From positions 1-18,371 of the forward strand of contig JAKATE010000023.1 of assembly GCA_021828085.1 (NCBI GenBank): 18,371 bases of DNA, given 5' to 3'. Both the position numbers and the translations under genes were made by a program. The notes under the pieces were generated by a model, which ran no database searches, had not been told where the DNA came from, and saw nothing but the letters and a program-made list of their open reading frames with translations. Below, piece after piece: positions 1 to 7,308 of this stretch. How positions within the stretch are numbered: position 1 is the first letter of the stretch; each line of letters opens with the position of its first letter. This DNA is from Thermoplasmata archaeon. Lineage in GTDB: Archaea > Thermoplasmatota > Thermoplasmata > Lutacidiplasmatales > UBA184.

Positions 1-14
1 TTCCGATCTCCGCC

Positions 15-1112
15 TTACCGACGACGGCGACGGAGCAGGACCACAGCCGCGACCGCAAGCACGATTACCGCCGCACCCGCTAGAAGGTAATCACCCGTAT
101 CACCCGGGAGCCCGAACAACCCCGTAGAGGAGCTGGGGGAAGGTTTGGACCCGATGGACGAGGACAGATAGAGCAGTCCCCACCCCGTCGGACTGTTCCC
201 GCGAGCCCCCAATCCAGTAAGAACGGTGGTGCCTGAGCTCACGTTCGCCGCACTGAACCCCACCTCGGACATATTGAAGGCGAGTTGAGCGGAGATTCTT
301 GGATGGTTCTCATCGACGATGGTGGCCTGGACCATGTCGGTGGACCCGTTGTAGGTTGCATTGAAGGCGAGGAAGTCATCTGCCAACGGAAGCGTAGAGG
401 GAGGTGTACCCAGCTCCCCCAGGACCCTGATGTTGGAAGCGGTTACGGAGCCGTTCGCCGCTGGGTAGACCGCGAAGACATCGAACGCGCCCCCCCCGGC
501 CGGCTCCCAACTCACCACAAAGTACGGCGAGTAGGAGAAGGGAAAAATCACATCCCCCTGGGCGCCAAGGAAAACATTGCCGAGCTCAGGGGAGGAAGCA
601 AAATAGGAGAGAGCCTGGCTGGACGTCACCGTAGGACTGACGAAAAAGTAGGCGAGGGGCCCGTCACTGATCCCCCCCGTGTTGGAGGTTACCACCGAGT
701 TCACAGCGCCGGAGAACTCCCCCTGGGCGGGGCTGAACAGCAGCAATCCGCAGTCATGCAGTGCGGGGAGGGGTCTGGCAAGTTCTAGCACCGTACCTTC
801 ATTCCAGAAGCTCTTGGCCTGGGCTCCTTCGAGAAGGGTTGGGAACGAGGAGTTCCTCTGACCGTTGATGTCGCCCTGGTAGACCATCCCCGGGGAAACA
901 AAGGTCTCCCCGAGCAGATTCACCAGAACCGCCTGAGACTTGAACGCAGACCAACCGTTGGAGGGTCCCGAGACCGGCCCAGAGTTGCCCGTGGTCCGGC
1001 TAGCGAAGCCTACCGCGAGTGGGGACAGGCCGGAGATCATCAGGAGAACAACGAGGGTGCAGACGAGCGCGAGTGGCGCTCTCTTTAAGGTAGGGCGGAG
1101 CTGGCCCTTCAT
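15..1112 (-). CDS. Secreted, C-terminally membrane-anchored surface protein, 365 aa
   Basis: I recognise no family. The N-terminus is a Sec-type signal: basic residues (K2, R6, K10, R11), then a hydrophobic stretch to about residue 37. The C-terminus has one transmembrane helix (about 342-360) followed by five arginines, so the bulk should lie outside the cell with the tail inside. The ectodomain is rich in Ser, Gly, Pro and aromatic residues and holds several N-X-S/T sites (RNSS, ANGS, FNAT, YNGS, FNMS, ANVS), as expected of an N-glycosylated protein. The ATG at 1112 is supported by a TATA box about 32 nt upstream, which implies a leaderless mRNA. The stop is TAA. Its DNA is less G/C-rich than the housekeeping genes from 3800 onward, so recent acquisition is possible. 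A second protein of similar plan (7309-9861) shares architecture but no obvious sequence identity by eye. Confidence 0.75.
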   Translation of the reverse strand: MKGQLRPTLKRAPLALVCTLVVLLMISGLSPLAVGFASRTTGNSGPVSGPSNGWSAFKSQAVLVNLLGETFVSPGMVYQGDINGQRNSSFPTLLEGAQAKSFWNEGTVLELARPLPALHDCGLLLFSPAQGEFSGAVNSVVTSNTGGISDGPLAYFFVSPTVTSSQALSYFASSPELGNVFLGAQGDVIFPFSYSPYFVVSWEPAGGGAFDVFAVYPAANGSVTASNIRVLGELGTPPSTLPLADDFLAFNATYNGSTDMVQATIVDENHPRISAQLAFNMSEVGFSAANVSSGTTVLTGLGARGNSPTGWGLLYLSSSIGSKPSPSSSTGLFGLPGDTGDYLLAGAAVIVLAVAAVVLLRRRRR

Positions 1113-1140
1113 GTCGCAGGCCGTCAGAATCTACGATTAT

Positions 1141-1148
1141 TATATAAA
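1141..1148 (-). promoter_or_regulatory. TATA box of the 365-aa surface protein gene
   Basis: Read on the minus strand this is TTTATATA inside an A/T-rich patch. Its centre lies about 32 nt upstream of the ATG at 1112, so transcription should start at or just before the start codon. No Shine-Dalgarno sequence is visible between box and ATG. It is the strongest TATA match in the window. Confidence 0.7.
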
Positions 1149-1245
1149 TCTTTTCTAAATTTCTCTATGAACAGGCTCGCGGTGAACTAAGTTTTTGGCA
1201 CTTCTTAACGCCGAGGGCTTGATACCCCGAGCCTACTGCCTCTGG

Positions 1246-1283
1246 TGTAGCCGGACAGTTTGCCGATTGAATCGTCAGGACAT
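1246..1283 (+). repeat. Left terminal inverted repeat of the IS
   Basis: Begins TGTAGCCGGACAG and continues through TTGCCGATTGAA to GTCAGGACAT. It pairs imperfectly with the reverse complement of 2225-2267. The exact outer boundary is inferred from the shared TGTAGC. Confidence 0.55.
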
Positions 1284-1303
1284 ACAGCCACCCCCGGGAA
1301 GGG

Positions 1304-2214
1304 GTGGCCTTGGTCAAGGAAGATGTCCGTCTCCGACTGCGCGCTGTCAAGCAACATCTCGAGAAAGGGATCCGGAGCGCGTAGATCTGCGAACTCTTCG
1401 GCATCTCTGAAAGGACCCTCCGCTACGGGTGTCGAAACTACCGAGAGGAAGGTGTTGAGGGGCTCCGCGCTGGGTCCGGCCGTCCTCACGGCAGCCCGAA
1501 TCGAATCCACGAAATCCTCGTCAACCGCATCCTCCAGTTGAGGCGACGCCACCCAGCATGGGGGGGGGCGCTCCGCATCCACGCGATCCTCCGTCGTCAG
1601 GGCGTCCATGTGGGTTGGACCACCGTCCACCGGGTGCTGAAGCGCCACGGGTTCATGATCCGCCGCGTCCAGAAACCCACGCCGTTCAAGCGGTTCCAGC
1701 GGCGCCACTTGGACTCCCTGTGGCAGGTGGACGTCTAGAAGTTCCGTATCGCCGGGGTGCTCCCACGTCTACGTGCACACCGTGCTGGACGATCGCTCCC
1801 GCTACCTGGTGATGGCTCGGGCCTACCTTCGGGAGCGGACCCGAGAACCCACGAACAACCTCTGGTGGGCCCTCAAGGGCGGACGTCAGCCCAAGGCACT
1901 CTACGTCGACACGGGAGTTGCTCAATCTCGAAGGAGTTTCGCGAGTACTGCTCGAGTCGCGGTATCTCGGTGATCTACGGGGGGCAGTTCAACCCGAGAG
2001 GGCGAGGGAAGCTCGAGCGGTTCCACGGCATTCTAACAGAGGAGCTCGTGGGCAGGGTGTGCTTCCACTCTCTCGGCCACTTCCGACGTGAGCTCACGCC
2101 TAGAGGCGGGAGTACAATCGCCAGAGAATTCACGGGGGGATCGGATGTGCAACTCCGCACGAGGCGTACCACGACCCGAATTTGATAAGCAAGAAGCGTC
2201 TCAGGAGAAGCTAA
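1304..2214 (+). pseudogene. IS481-like DDE transposase, broken by frameshifts and stops
   Basis: Joining frames gives a recognisable IS481/rve transposase. First comes an N-terminal helix-turn-helix (CELFGISERTLRY, from about 1388) with a G-R-P-H-G-S-P linker. A second helical region follows (HPAWGGALRIHAILRRQGV, about 1550), then the first catalytic Asp in LWQVD (about 1724-1738). Next are VLDDRSRY (about 1776), a second Asp in LYVDTG (about 1900), the catalytic Glu in GRGKLERFHG (about 2000), and the typical C-terminal tail from YNRQRIHGG (from 2113) to a TAA at 2212. Lesions: in-frame TAG at 1382 and 1736, and frame changes at the G run 1754-1757, near 1918 and near 2100-2110. The GTG at 1304 is a guess at the original start. 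All three DDE residues are still visible once frames are joined, so decay is moderately recent. Confidence 0.75.
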
Positions 2215-2224
2215 GGGTGGCAAG

Positions 2225-2267
2225 ATCTCCTGACAGTTCATCCGGCAACATGTCCTGACACGCTACA
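2225..2267 (-). repeat. Right terminal inverted repeat of the IS
   Basis: On the minus strand it begins TGTAGCGTGTCAGGACA and runs through TTGCCGGATGAA to GTCAGGAGAT. It contains two copies of the TGTCAGGA motif, so small internal duplications or deletions may have shifted it relative to the left end. Confidence 0.55.
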
Positions 2268-2370
2268 CGGAGAGGCAGGGACCCTGGCGACCTTCCCCCA
2301 GCTTCTGGCCGTTGGGGCCCCGGCGTTCTGGTACCAAATGGACCTATCGACCCTCCGACGGTTGCCCTAA

Positions 2371-2870
2371 CGCAACCTCGCGCTCCAAGTGCCACGCAAG
2401 CCAATCGACGACGAGACGAGGACATGGTCCAAACGGAACCTCGTTCTCGGGAGGATGTTCTCAGAGATGCTCGAAGCGACCATCCGCCATACCAGAATCG
2501 CCCCATCGATGCGGCTCAGGTCGTATCATCACTCATCGACCTCGCAAAGTCAAACATGGACGCCCGGGCCCGAGGAGCCATGCTCGGCCTGAATGAGTAC
2601 GAGGAAGACTTCTACGACGCGCTCAACGCGGCGGATGGAACAGCTTGGCGTCCTCGGAGACTCGTCCCTTCGGGAGATCCCCAAGCAGCTTTTGACACCG
2701 TGCGAAAGTATCTCCGCTTGGATTGGACGATCAAGGAGGCCGTGAAGGCAAAGTTGCGGCTCAACGTTAAGCGTATTCTGAAGGAGCAGAGAAATCCGCC
2801 GAGTGGGCAGGAGACCGCGACACAGACGGTGCTTCATCGGCAGGAGCTGCTCAAGGCGCGGTGGGTGTGA
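2371..2870 (+). pseudogene. hsdR: C-terminal remnant of type I restriction enzyme HsdR
   Basis: The translation matches, from memory, the C-terminal helical region of type I restriction R subunits, the part that contacts the methylase core rather than the motor or nuclease. In the first frame, RNLALQ is followed by KRNLVLGRMFSEMLEATIR. After a one-base frame change near 2491 come YQNRPIDAAQVV, LIDLAKS, GLNEYEEDFYDAL, then LDWTIKEAVKAKLR, VKRILKEQ, PP and ATQTVLHRQELL, ending at TGA 2868-2870. A TAA at 2368-2370 sits where the family usually has a residue before R-N-L-A-L. The nuclease and helicase domains are absent; the dead IS ends about 100 nt upstream, so insertion or deletion there may have removed them. 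No hsdM or hsdS is in the window. Confidence 0.7.
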
Positions 2871-3325
2871 CTGCCAAGACCTCGGCGGGCGTGAATCCCA
2901 GGGAGTTGACCTGGCCCACCGCACCTCCTCCAATTTCGGTTACCGACTCCTACTGGGTCTACGCACGCCGCAAGGGCCGAATCTCTCCGCCGACAGATCG
3001 CTCGGGCGAGTGGCTCGTCTTTGTAAAGCGGGACTTAGCGGACGCTCTATGGTCGAAGATTGCAAGGGCGACGACGGAGGGCAAACTCGGTCCGGCCGCG
3101 AAATGCGGGACTGCCCGACACAACCCAAACTCAACATACCGCAGCACGACTGTAATCTGCGTATAGACTCCAGACTTCGGAGATCTAACGGATGTTATGA
3201 GAGTTCGCGAGGCGCTGCGTGAGCTTGGCATCCTCAAGCGTATCCCGTACAAGCTCGACTCGGCCACGATGGTGGGTCGGTATACCGTAAGGGGCGACTC
3301 TCGGGTTTCAGCACTCCGGGCGTGA
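2867..3325 (+). pseudogene. DUF1917/Bles03-like protein, interrupted by one TAG
   Basis: A single frame from GTG 2867 to TGA 3323-3325 (152 codons) is open except for TAG at 3164-3166, codon 100. The product resembles the DUF1917/Bles03 family (labelled putative phosphothreonine lyase domain; biochemical role not established): YWVYARR near residue 25, PPTDRSGEWLVFV, LWSKIARATTEGKLGPAAK, VICV, then after the TAG TPDFGDLTDVMRVREALRELG, IPYKLD and GRYTVRGDSRVS. By family pattern the stop replaces a Tyr (VICVYT), one base from TAC. Its GTG overlaps the hsdR stop as GTGA, so both were probably one coupled transcription unit. Family assignment is by remembered motifs and is moderate. Simple nonsense decay is the default reading, given the broken neighbours. 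Confidence 0.55.
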
Positions 3326-3683
3326 GATCAGCGCCGCTTACCAAGTCACCCAGGACGCATTGGCCAATCCATCCGTCTTCATCGACTGGGAGACGCGGCT
3401 GCTCGGGATGGGACGCGTCAAAGTCTCTCGGCTCGGGCACCCGTGGCACGCGGTCACGAATTGGAGGGCGGCGCTCCGTCCGCTCGGGCCTCTTCGGAAG
3501 GACGCGCTTCGCAGGTTCAGGGCGACCTTGGTCGCACCCCCTCCCGCTAAGCCCACGCAGGTGATCGGTGGGGCCACCCCGACAAGGGGGGAGGGTGCCG
3601 GGCGTTGGGGGTATTTGAAGCGCTGAAGGGCGAGCCGAACTGGACCTACTTACGGTCCGTCGTAGTATAGCGCGAGTCGTGGA
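3326..3683. other. Stretch without a recognisable intact gene
   Basis: A plus-strand frame is open from about 3324 to 3626 and reads like ordinary protein at first (AYQVTQDALANPSVFIDWE), then becomes Arg/Pro-rich. I see no start signal and no family. It may be another gene remnant belonging to the decayed zone. No tRNA-derived direct repeat is visible. Confidence 0.3.
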
Positions 3684-3756
3684 TGGGCTCGGCCGGATTC
3701 GAACCGGCGACCTGGTGTGTGTGAGACACCCGTCATAACCACTAGACCACGAGCCC
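3684..3756 (-). tRNA. tRNA-Val (anticodon CAC)
   Basis: A complete 73-nt cloverleaf on the minus strand. The acceptor stem GGGCTCG pairs with CGAGCCC with discriminator A. The D stem is GTC/GAC with an AGTGGTTA-type loop. The anticodon stem GGTGT/ACACC holds the loop CTCACAC (U33, anticodon CAC, A37), reading GTG codons. The variable loop is AGGTC and the T arm is GCCGG-TTCGAAT-CCGGC. CCA is not encoded, as is common in archaea, and there is no intron. It separates the decayed zone on its left from the G/C-rich gene block on its right. Confidence 0.95.
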
Positions 3757-3790
3757 GCTTCCCGCTGGCGCTTCCCGCGCAGGCCCGCAC

Positions 3791-3804
3791 AAGTCCTTCG
3801 ACTT
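3791..3804 (-). terminator. Short perfect hairpin at the 3' end of the MFS gene
   Basis: AAGTC-CTTC-GACTT forms a 5-bp stem with a four-base loop, overlapping the stop codon at 3803-3805. There is no adjacent T run downstream on the minus strand, so terminator function is only a possibility; it may instead be an mRNA-end structure. Confidence 0.25.
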
Positions 3805-5377
3805 AAAAGGTCCCCGGACCCCCGCTCGCCCGCTCGGGCCCGCCCGGCCCGAGGACCGCCGCGGGAGAAGCGGTCTCGCTCCCCGGGCTCTTCGTTCCCG
3901 AGCGGGCCGTGCTCACCCCGGCGCGCGGGCCGAGCACCTCCTCACCGAAGATGACCACCACGGCCCCCACCAGCGAGACGACCGCCGCGATGGCGAACGA
4001 CCACTGGAAGCCCAGGAGCGCCGGGATCGCCGGGAACCCGGGCGCGAGCGTGACCGTGTAGGTGGCCAGCAGCGACCCGGAGATCGGCGCCCCGAGCGAG
4101 CTCCCCACGTTGCGGAAGACGCTGTTCATGGACGTCGCGAGCCCCATGTCCCGCGGCTCCACCGTGAGCACCAGCAGGTTGATCACCGAGGCGTTCAGGA
4201 CCGAGATCCCCGCCCCCATCAGGAACTCGAGGGCGAGGAACTCATCCTCCGTCTTCGCGAAGATGGCGAGCAGGAACCCCAGACCGGTCAGGACCGAGCC
4301 GATGACCGTGAGGGGCTTCGTCCCCATGCGGCTCACGAGGATCCCCGCCACCGGCCCCAGGATGAGCATGGCGAGGGCGAGCGGAAGGAGGGAGAGCCCA
4401 GCCCCCAGGATGCTCTGGCCGAAGCCGACCGGGGCCGGGGTCTCGAACAGGTAGACCAGCGAAAGGAGGGCGAGGTACATGCCCGCGCCGGCGATCAGCC
4501 CGATCAGGTTGGTCACCAGGACGTTCCGCTTCTTGAGCAGGCGGAAGTCTAAGATCGCCTCCCCGCCCTCGCGGTGATATCTTCGCTCCCAGAGGACCAG
4601 CGGCACCAGCAGCACGACGCCGAGAGCCGTGAAGCCCAGGGTGAGCGCGGAGGTCCACCCCCAACTCTCCCCCTCCGAGAGAGCCAGCACGATGAACGAG
4701 AGGGCCCCCCCGAGAAGGGTCGCGCCAAGATAGTCCACCTTGGTGTTCGGACGACGGAAGGTCGATTCCCGGACCACCAGGAAGGTCAGGATCGCCAGCA
4801 GGATGACGAACGGGATCGCGGTGTGATAGGTGACCCGCCAGCCGTAGCTGTTCGACACCCAGGATCCCAAGGGGATGCTCACCGCGAAGCCCACGCCGAA
4901 CATGGCGCTCAGCACCCCCTGGGCCTTGGGGACCATCTCCCGGGGGAACTCCTCCCGGACCAGGGCCATGCCCAGCGGGAAGACCGTGAGCCCGACCCCC
5001 TGGAAGGCGCGGGCCACGACCATGAACGTGTAGTTGGGGGAGAACCCGGTGACGGAGACGCAAGCGGCGTAGATCACCAGGACGAACACCAGGATCCGCT
5101 TCTTCCCGTAGATGTCCCCCAGCTTCCCCACTACCGGGCTGAGGGCGACGCCGGTGACGATGTAGGCCGAAAGGATCAGGCTCACCTGCCCCGTGTCGAC
5201 GCCGAACTCGTTCTGGATGCTCTGGAGCGAGGGGACGAGCATCCCCTCGACGTAGAGCACCACCGTCACGAGTCCGGCCAGGATCACCATCACCCGCCAC
5301 GCGTAGCGGGTGTCGTAGACCTTCTCGACCCCCCCGTCGGGGGGGGCCGGCGAGGCGGCCGGGGCCCCTTCCGTCAA
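3803..5377 (-). CDS. MFS drug/metabolite exporter, DHA2 (EmrB/QacA) type, 524 aa
   Basis: A cytoplasmic-membrane transporter with about 14 predicted helices (first at about 30-50, last at about 455-482), the number typical of the proton-coupled DHA2 exporters. MFS motif A is present between helices 2 and 3 (GKLGDIYGKKR, 84-94), and ARAFQGVG follows. The segment GVGFAVSIPLGSW occupies the place of the antiporter motif C but lacks its usual Pro. The soluble C-terminal tail of about 45 residues is rich in Pro, Gly and Ser. The start is TTG 5375-5377, overlapping the TGA of the MarR gene as TTGA, which argues for translational coupling; the next internal start would be the ATG at 5290, just before helix 1. 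Substrate is unknown. A co-transcribed MarR regulator suggests efflux induced by a small molecule. Confidence 0.85.
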   Translation of the reverse strand: MTEGAPAASPAPPDGGVEKVYDTRYAWRVMVILAGLVTVVLYVEGMLVPSLQSIQNEFGVDTGQVSLILSAYIVTGVALSPVVGKLGDIYGKKRILVFVLVIYAACVSVTGFSPNYTFMVVARAFQGVGLTVFPLGMALVREEFPREMVPKAQGVLSAMFGVGFAVSIPLGSWVSNSYGWRVTYHTAIPFVILLAILTFLVVRESTFRRPNTKVDYLGATLLGGALSFIVLALSEGESWGWTSALTLGFTALGVVLLVPLVLWERRYHREGGEAILDFRLLKKRNVLVTNLIGLIAGAGMYLALLSLVYLFETPAPVGFGQSILGAGLSLLPLALAMLILGPVAGILVSRMGTKPLTVIGSVLTGLGFLLAIFAKTEDEFLALEFLMGAGISVLNASVINLLVLTVEPRDMGLATSMNSVFRNVGSSLGAPISGSLLATYTVTLAPGFPAIPALLGFQWSFAIAAVVSLVGAVVVIFGEEVLGPRAGVSTARSGTKSPGSETASPAAVLGPGGPERASGGPGTF

Positions 5378-5868
5378 GCGGCCTCCGGGACCTGGGACAA
5401 GGGGACGCCGCCCCTCCCGTCCTTCAGCGCCGAGAAGGCCCGCCGGAGAACGCCCAGGGCCTCCTTCACGAGGTCGCGGTCACGGCGCCCCAGGGCCCCC
5501 AGCACTCGGTCGAGGTCCTCCAGGATCTCCCGGTGGACCTGCAGGATGAGGCGGCGGCCCCCGGGAAGCAGGGCCACCCGGATCTCCTCGCGGCCCCGCG
5601 CCCCCCTTCGGCGGGCGGCCCAGCGATGGGCCTCGAGCGCATTGACCAGGCTCGCCGTCGCCGGCGGGGTCAGCTCGAGCCACTCCCCGAGGGTCTTGAG
5701 CCGCTGGGGTCCCTCCCGGTCGAGCAGCTGGAGCGCGAGCGCCTGGGAGATGGTGACGTGGTGGCGCTGCAGGTACTGCCGCCGCGCCAGCGCCGCCTCG
5801 AGGAAGAACTCCTGGAGCGCCTGGCGGAGCGGGTCTCCCTTCATCCCCGCCGGGGGGTCGAAGTGCAT
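5374..5868 (-). CDS. MarR-family winged-helix transcriptional regulator, 164 aa
   Basis: Length and pattern fit MarR regulators, dimeric DNA-binding proteins that usually repress and are released by small ligands. Helical dimerisation segments flank a winged helix-turn-helix at about 45-110: LKTLGEWLELTPPATASLVNALE (about 57-79) is the HTH with its recognition helix, and the following Arg-rich stretch RRRGARGREEIRVALLPGGRRLI is the wing, followed by the usual LTPxG-like turn. ATG at 5868 is chosen because a TATA-like TTTATC is centred about 28 nt upstream; ATG at 5844 (residue 9) is the alternative. The gene overlaps the MFS exporter start, so it probably controls that operon and itself, through the A/T palindrome at 5880-5889. 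Confidence 0.8.
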   Translation of the reverse strand: MHFDPPAGMKGDPLRQALQEFFLEAALARRQYLQRHHVTISQALALQLLDREGPQRLKTLGEWLELTPPATASLVNALEAHRWAARRRGARGREEIRVALLPGGRRLILQVHREILEDLDRVLGALGRRDRDLVKEALGVLRRAFSALKDGRGGVPLSQVPEAA

Positions 5869-5879
5869 GCCAATTCATA

Positions 5880-5889
5880 AATTATAATT
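5880..5889. promoter_or_regulatory. Perfect A/T palindrome, candidate MarR operator
   Basis: AATTATAATT is its own reverse complement and is flanked by further AATT units. It lies between the TATA-like box (5894-5899) and the MarR start codon (5868), where a bound repressor would block initiation. Autoregulation is inferred from position and family habit only; A/T-rich promoter DNA can give short palindromes by chance. Confidence 0.35.
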
Positions 5890-5893
5890 CACA

Positions 5894-5899
5894 GATAAA
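5894..5899 (-). promoter_or_regulatory. TATA-like box for the MarR-MFS operon
   Basis: Minus-strand TTTATC (within GTTTATCT), centred about 28 nt before the ATG at 5868, the spacing seen for several other genes here. The nearby TTATAATT at about 5880-5889 is an alternative box that would suit a start at 5844 instead. Confidence 0.45.
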
Positions 5900-5936
5900 C
5901 CCGCGCGAGCCGGCGTCGCACGGGCGCGACCCCGTC

Positions 5937-7280
5937 TCAGGAGGAGCCGCCGGGCCAGGGGGCCAGCGAGCGGGCCGACTCGAGCACCCCGAGGGGGAGC
6001 TCCAGGGTCTCCTCGCGCGACGGGCCGTAGCCCACCCGGGTGACCGGCACCCCTGTCTCGCGCGACACGAAGGAGAGGAAGTGGCGCAGCTCGCGCGGCA
6101 GGGCGTAGTGGCCTTCGCGGGCGATCCGCTCGCGGAGCGTGGGGGTGAACTCCTCCCATCCGGGGAGGAAGCGCCAGATCGGCTCGACGAGCGCAAGGTC
6201 CTCGGCCAGCGCCGGGGGTTCGAGCGTCGACTCCCGCCCGTCGGGAAGATGATAGGCCACGGCCACCGGGACCTGGGGCTCTCCCCCCAGCACGTCCACC
6301 TTGGTCACGGCCAGCTGGGTCATCCCGTTGAGATGCACCGCGTAGCGCAGGAGGACCAGATCGAGCCAGCCGCACCGGCGCGGCCGCCCGGTCGTCGCCC
6401 CCCGCTCCCCTCCCTTCTCCCGAAGACGGTCCCCGTCCGCCCCCTTCGCCTCCGTGGGGAAGGGACCCCCTCCGACGCGCGTCGCGTACGCCTTGAGCAC
6501 CCCCAGCACCTCCGAGACCGACTGCGGGGGGAGGCCCGTGCCCGTGAGCGCCCCGGCCGAGGTGCCGTGCGAGCTGGTGAGGAACGGGTAGGTCCCGAAG
6601 TCGATGTCGAGAAGGGTGCTCTGCGCCCCCTCGAGCAGGACCTCGTCGTCCCGCGCCACCGCCTGCCAGAGGAGCGACTCCGTCGGCTGGATGTGGGCGG
6701 AGAGCTCATTCCCCACCCGGAGGAGGTCGGTGAGCAGACGCTCCTTCGGAGGAAGGTCGGGGTGGCCGGCAAGGTAGGGTTTCGCCCGATAGAGCAGCTC
6801 GAGCTTCGGGCCGAGGATCTCCGGGCGCTTGAGGTCGGCGAGGCGGACCCCCATCCGACCCACCCGGTCCATGTACGCGGGGCCAATCCCCCGCCCGGTC
6901 GTCCCCAGCGCGTCCTTCCCCCGGAGCCCCTCCTCCCAGGCATCCTGGAGCCGGTGGTGCGGGAGGATCACGTGGCAGCGCTCGCTCAGCACCAGGCGGC
7001 CCAGGAAGAGCCCCTTCTCGCGCACCTCCCGGATCTCCTCCGTGAGCCCGAAAGGATCGATGACCATCCCGGGTCCGCAGACCGCGGTGCAGCGGCTGTG
7101 CAGGATGCCGGCCGGGAGCTGGTGGAGGATGACCGTGCGGTCCCCGATGCGGATGGTGTGGCCCGCGTTCGGCCCCCCCTGGAAGCGGACCGTGAGGTCC
7201 GCCTCCGAGGAGAGGTGATCGACGATGTGGCCCTTGCCCTCGTCCCCGAACTGCGCTCCGATCGCGACGGTGACCGTCAA
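5937..7280 (-). CDS. purA: Adenylosuccinate synthetase, 447 aa
   Basis: Catalyses GTP-dependent condensation of IMP with aspartate to adenylosuccinate, the first committed step to AMP, in the cytosol. The N-terminal GAQFGDEGKGH (8-18) carries the catalytic Asp13, and GGPNAGHT carries His41, at the same numbers as in the E. coli enzyme. Also present are TTGRGIGPAY for IMP binding, EGAQSTLLDIDFGTYPF, TRVGGGPFPTE, the TGRPRRCGW loop and the nucleotide-binding VTKVDVL. Two familiar positions differ: Phe for Trp in GAQWGDEGKG, and His for the Lys after GKG. Length is that of full-size PurA rather than the shorter (about 340 aa) form of some archaea. The start is TTG with GGAAGG a few bases upstream; no ATG or GTG fits before GAQF. 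It starts 28 nt after the surface-protein stop and may be read from the same transcript. Confidence 0.95.
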   Translation of the reverse strand: MTVTVAIGAQFGDEGKGHIVDHLSSEADLTVRFQGGPNAGHTIRIGDRTVILHQLPAGILHSRCTAVCGPGMVIDPFGLTEEIREVREKGLFLGRLVLSERCHVILPHHRLQDAWEEGLRGKDALGTTGRGIGPAYMDRVGRMGVRLADLKRPEILGPKLELLYRAKPYLAGHPDLPPKERLLTDLLRVGNELSAHIQPTESLLWQAVARDDEVLLEGAQSTLLDIDFGTYPFLTSSHGTSAGALTGTGLPPQSVSEVLGVLKAYATRVGGGPFPTEAKGADGDRLREKGGERGATTGRPRRCGWLDLVLLRYAVHLNGMTQLAVTKVDVLGGEPQVPVAVAYHLPDGRESTLEPPALAEDLALVEPIWRFLPGWEEFTPTLRERIAREGHYALPRELRHFLSFVSRETGVPVTRVGYGPSREETLELPLGVLESARSLAPWPGGSS

Positions 7281-7308
7281 GGCCTTCCGACCCCGGTCCC
7301 CCGAGGCT

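Larger units (their letters stand above)
1246..2267 (+). mobile_element. Degenerate IS481-type insertion sequence, about 1.02 kb
   Basis: A broken DDE transposase reading frame (1304-2214) is bracketed by imperfect terminal inverted repeats. Reading inward, both ends begin TGTAGC and both contain TTGCCG, TGAA and GTCAGGA; one 25-nt block (1259-1283 against the reverse complement of 2225-2249) matches at 19 of 25 positions. The size fits the IS481 family (roughly 1 kb, one transposase). No target-site duplication is visible: the flanks are CTCTGG on the left and CGGAGA on the right. With several frameshifts and stops the element should not move by itself. Confidence 0.7.

Noticed and set aside
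3360..3626. An 88-codon open frame after the DUF1917-like gene
   Set aside because: No start signal, no family, and an Arg/Pro-rich second half; at best a gene remnant, so described only as part of an ungened stretch.
3684..3756. tRNA-Val as an integration site with an attL/attR pair
   Set aside because: I found no second copy of the tRNA 3' end (TTCGAATCCGGC region) in the window and no integrase; the idea is left only as a check on flanking DNA.
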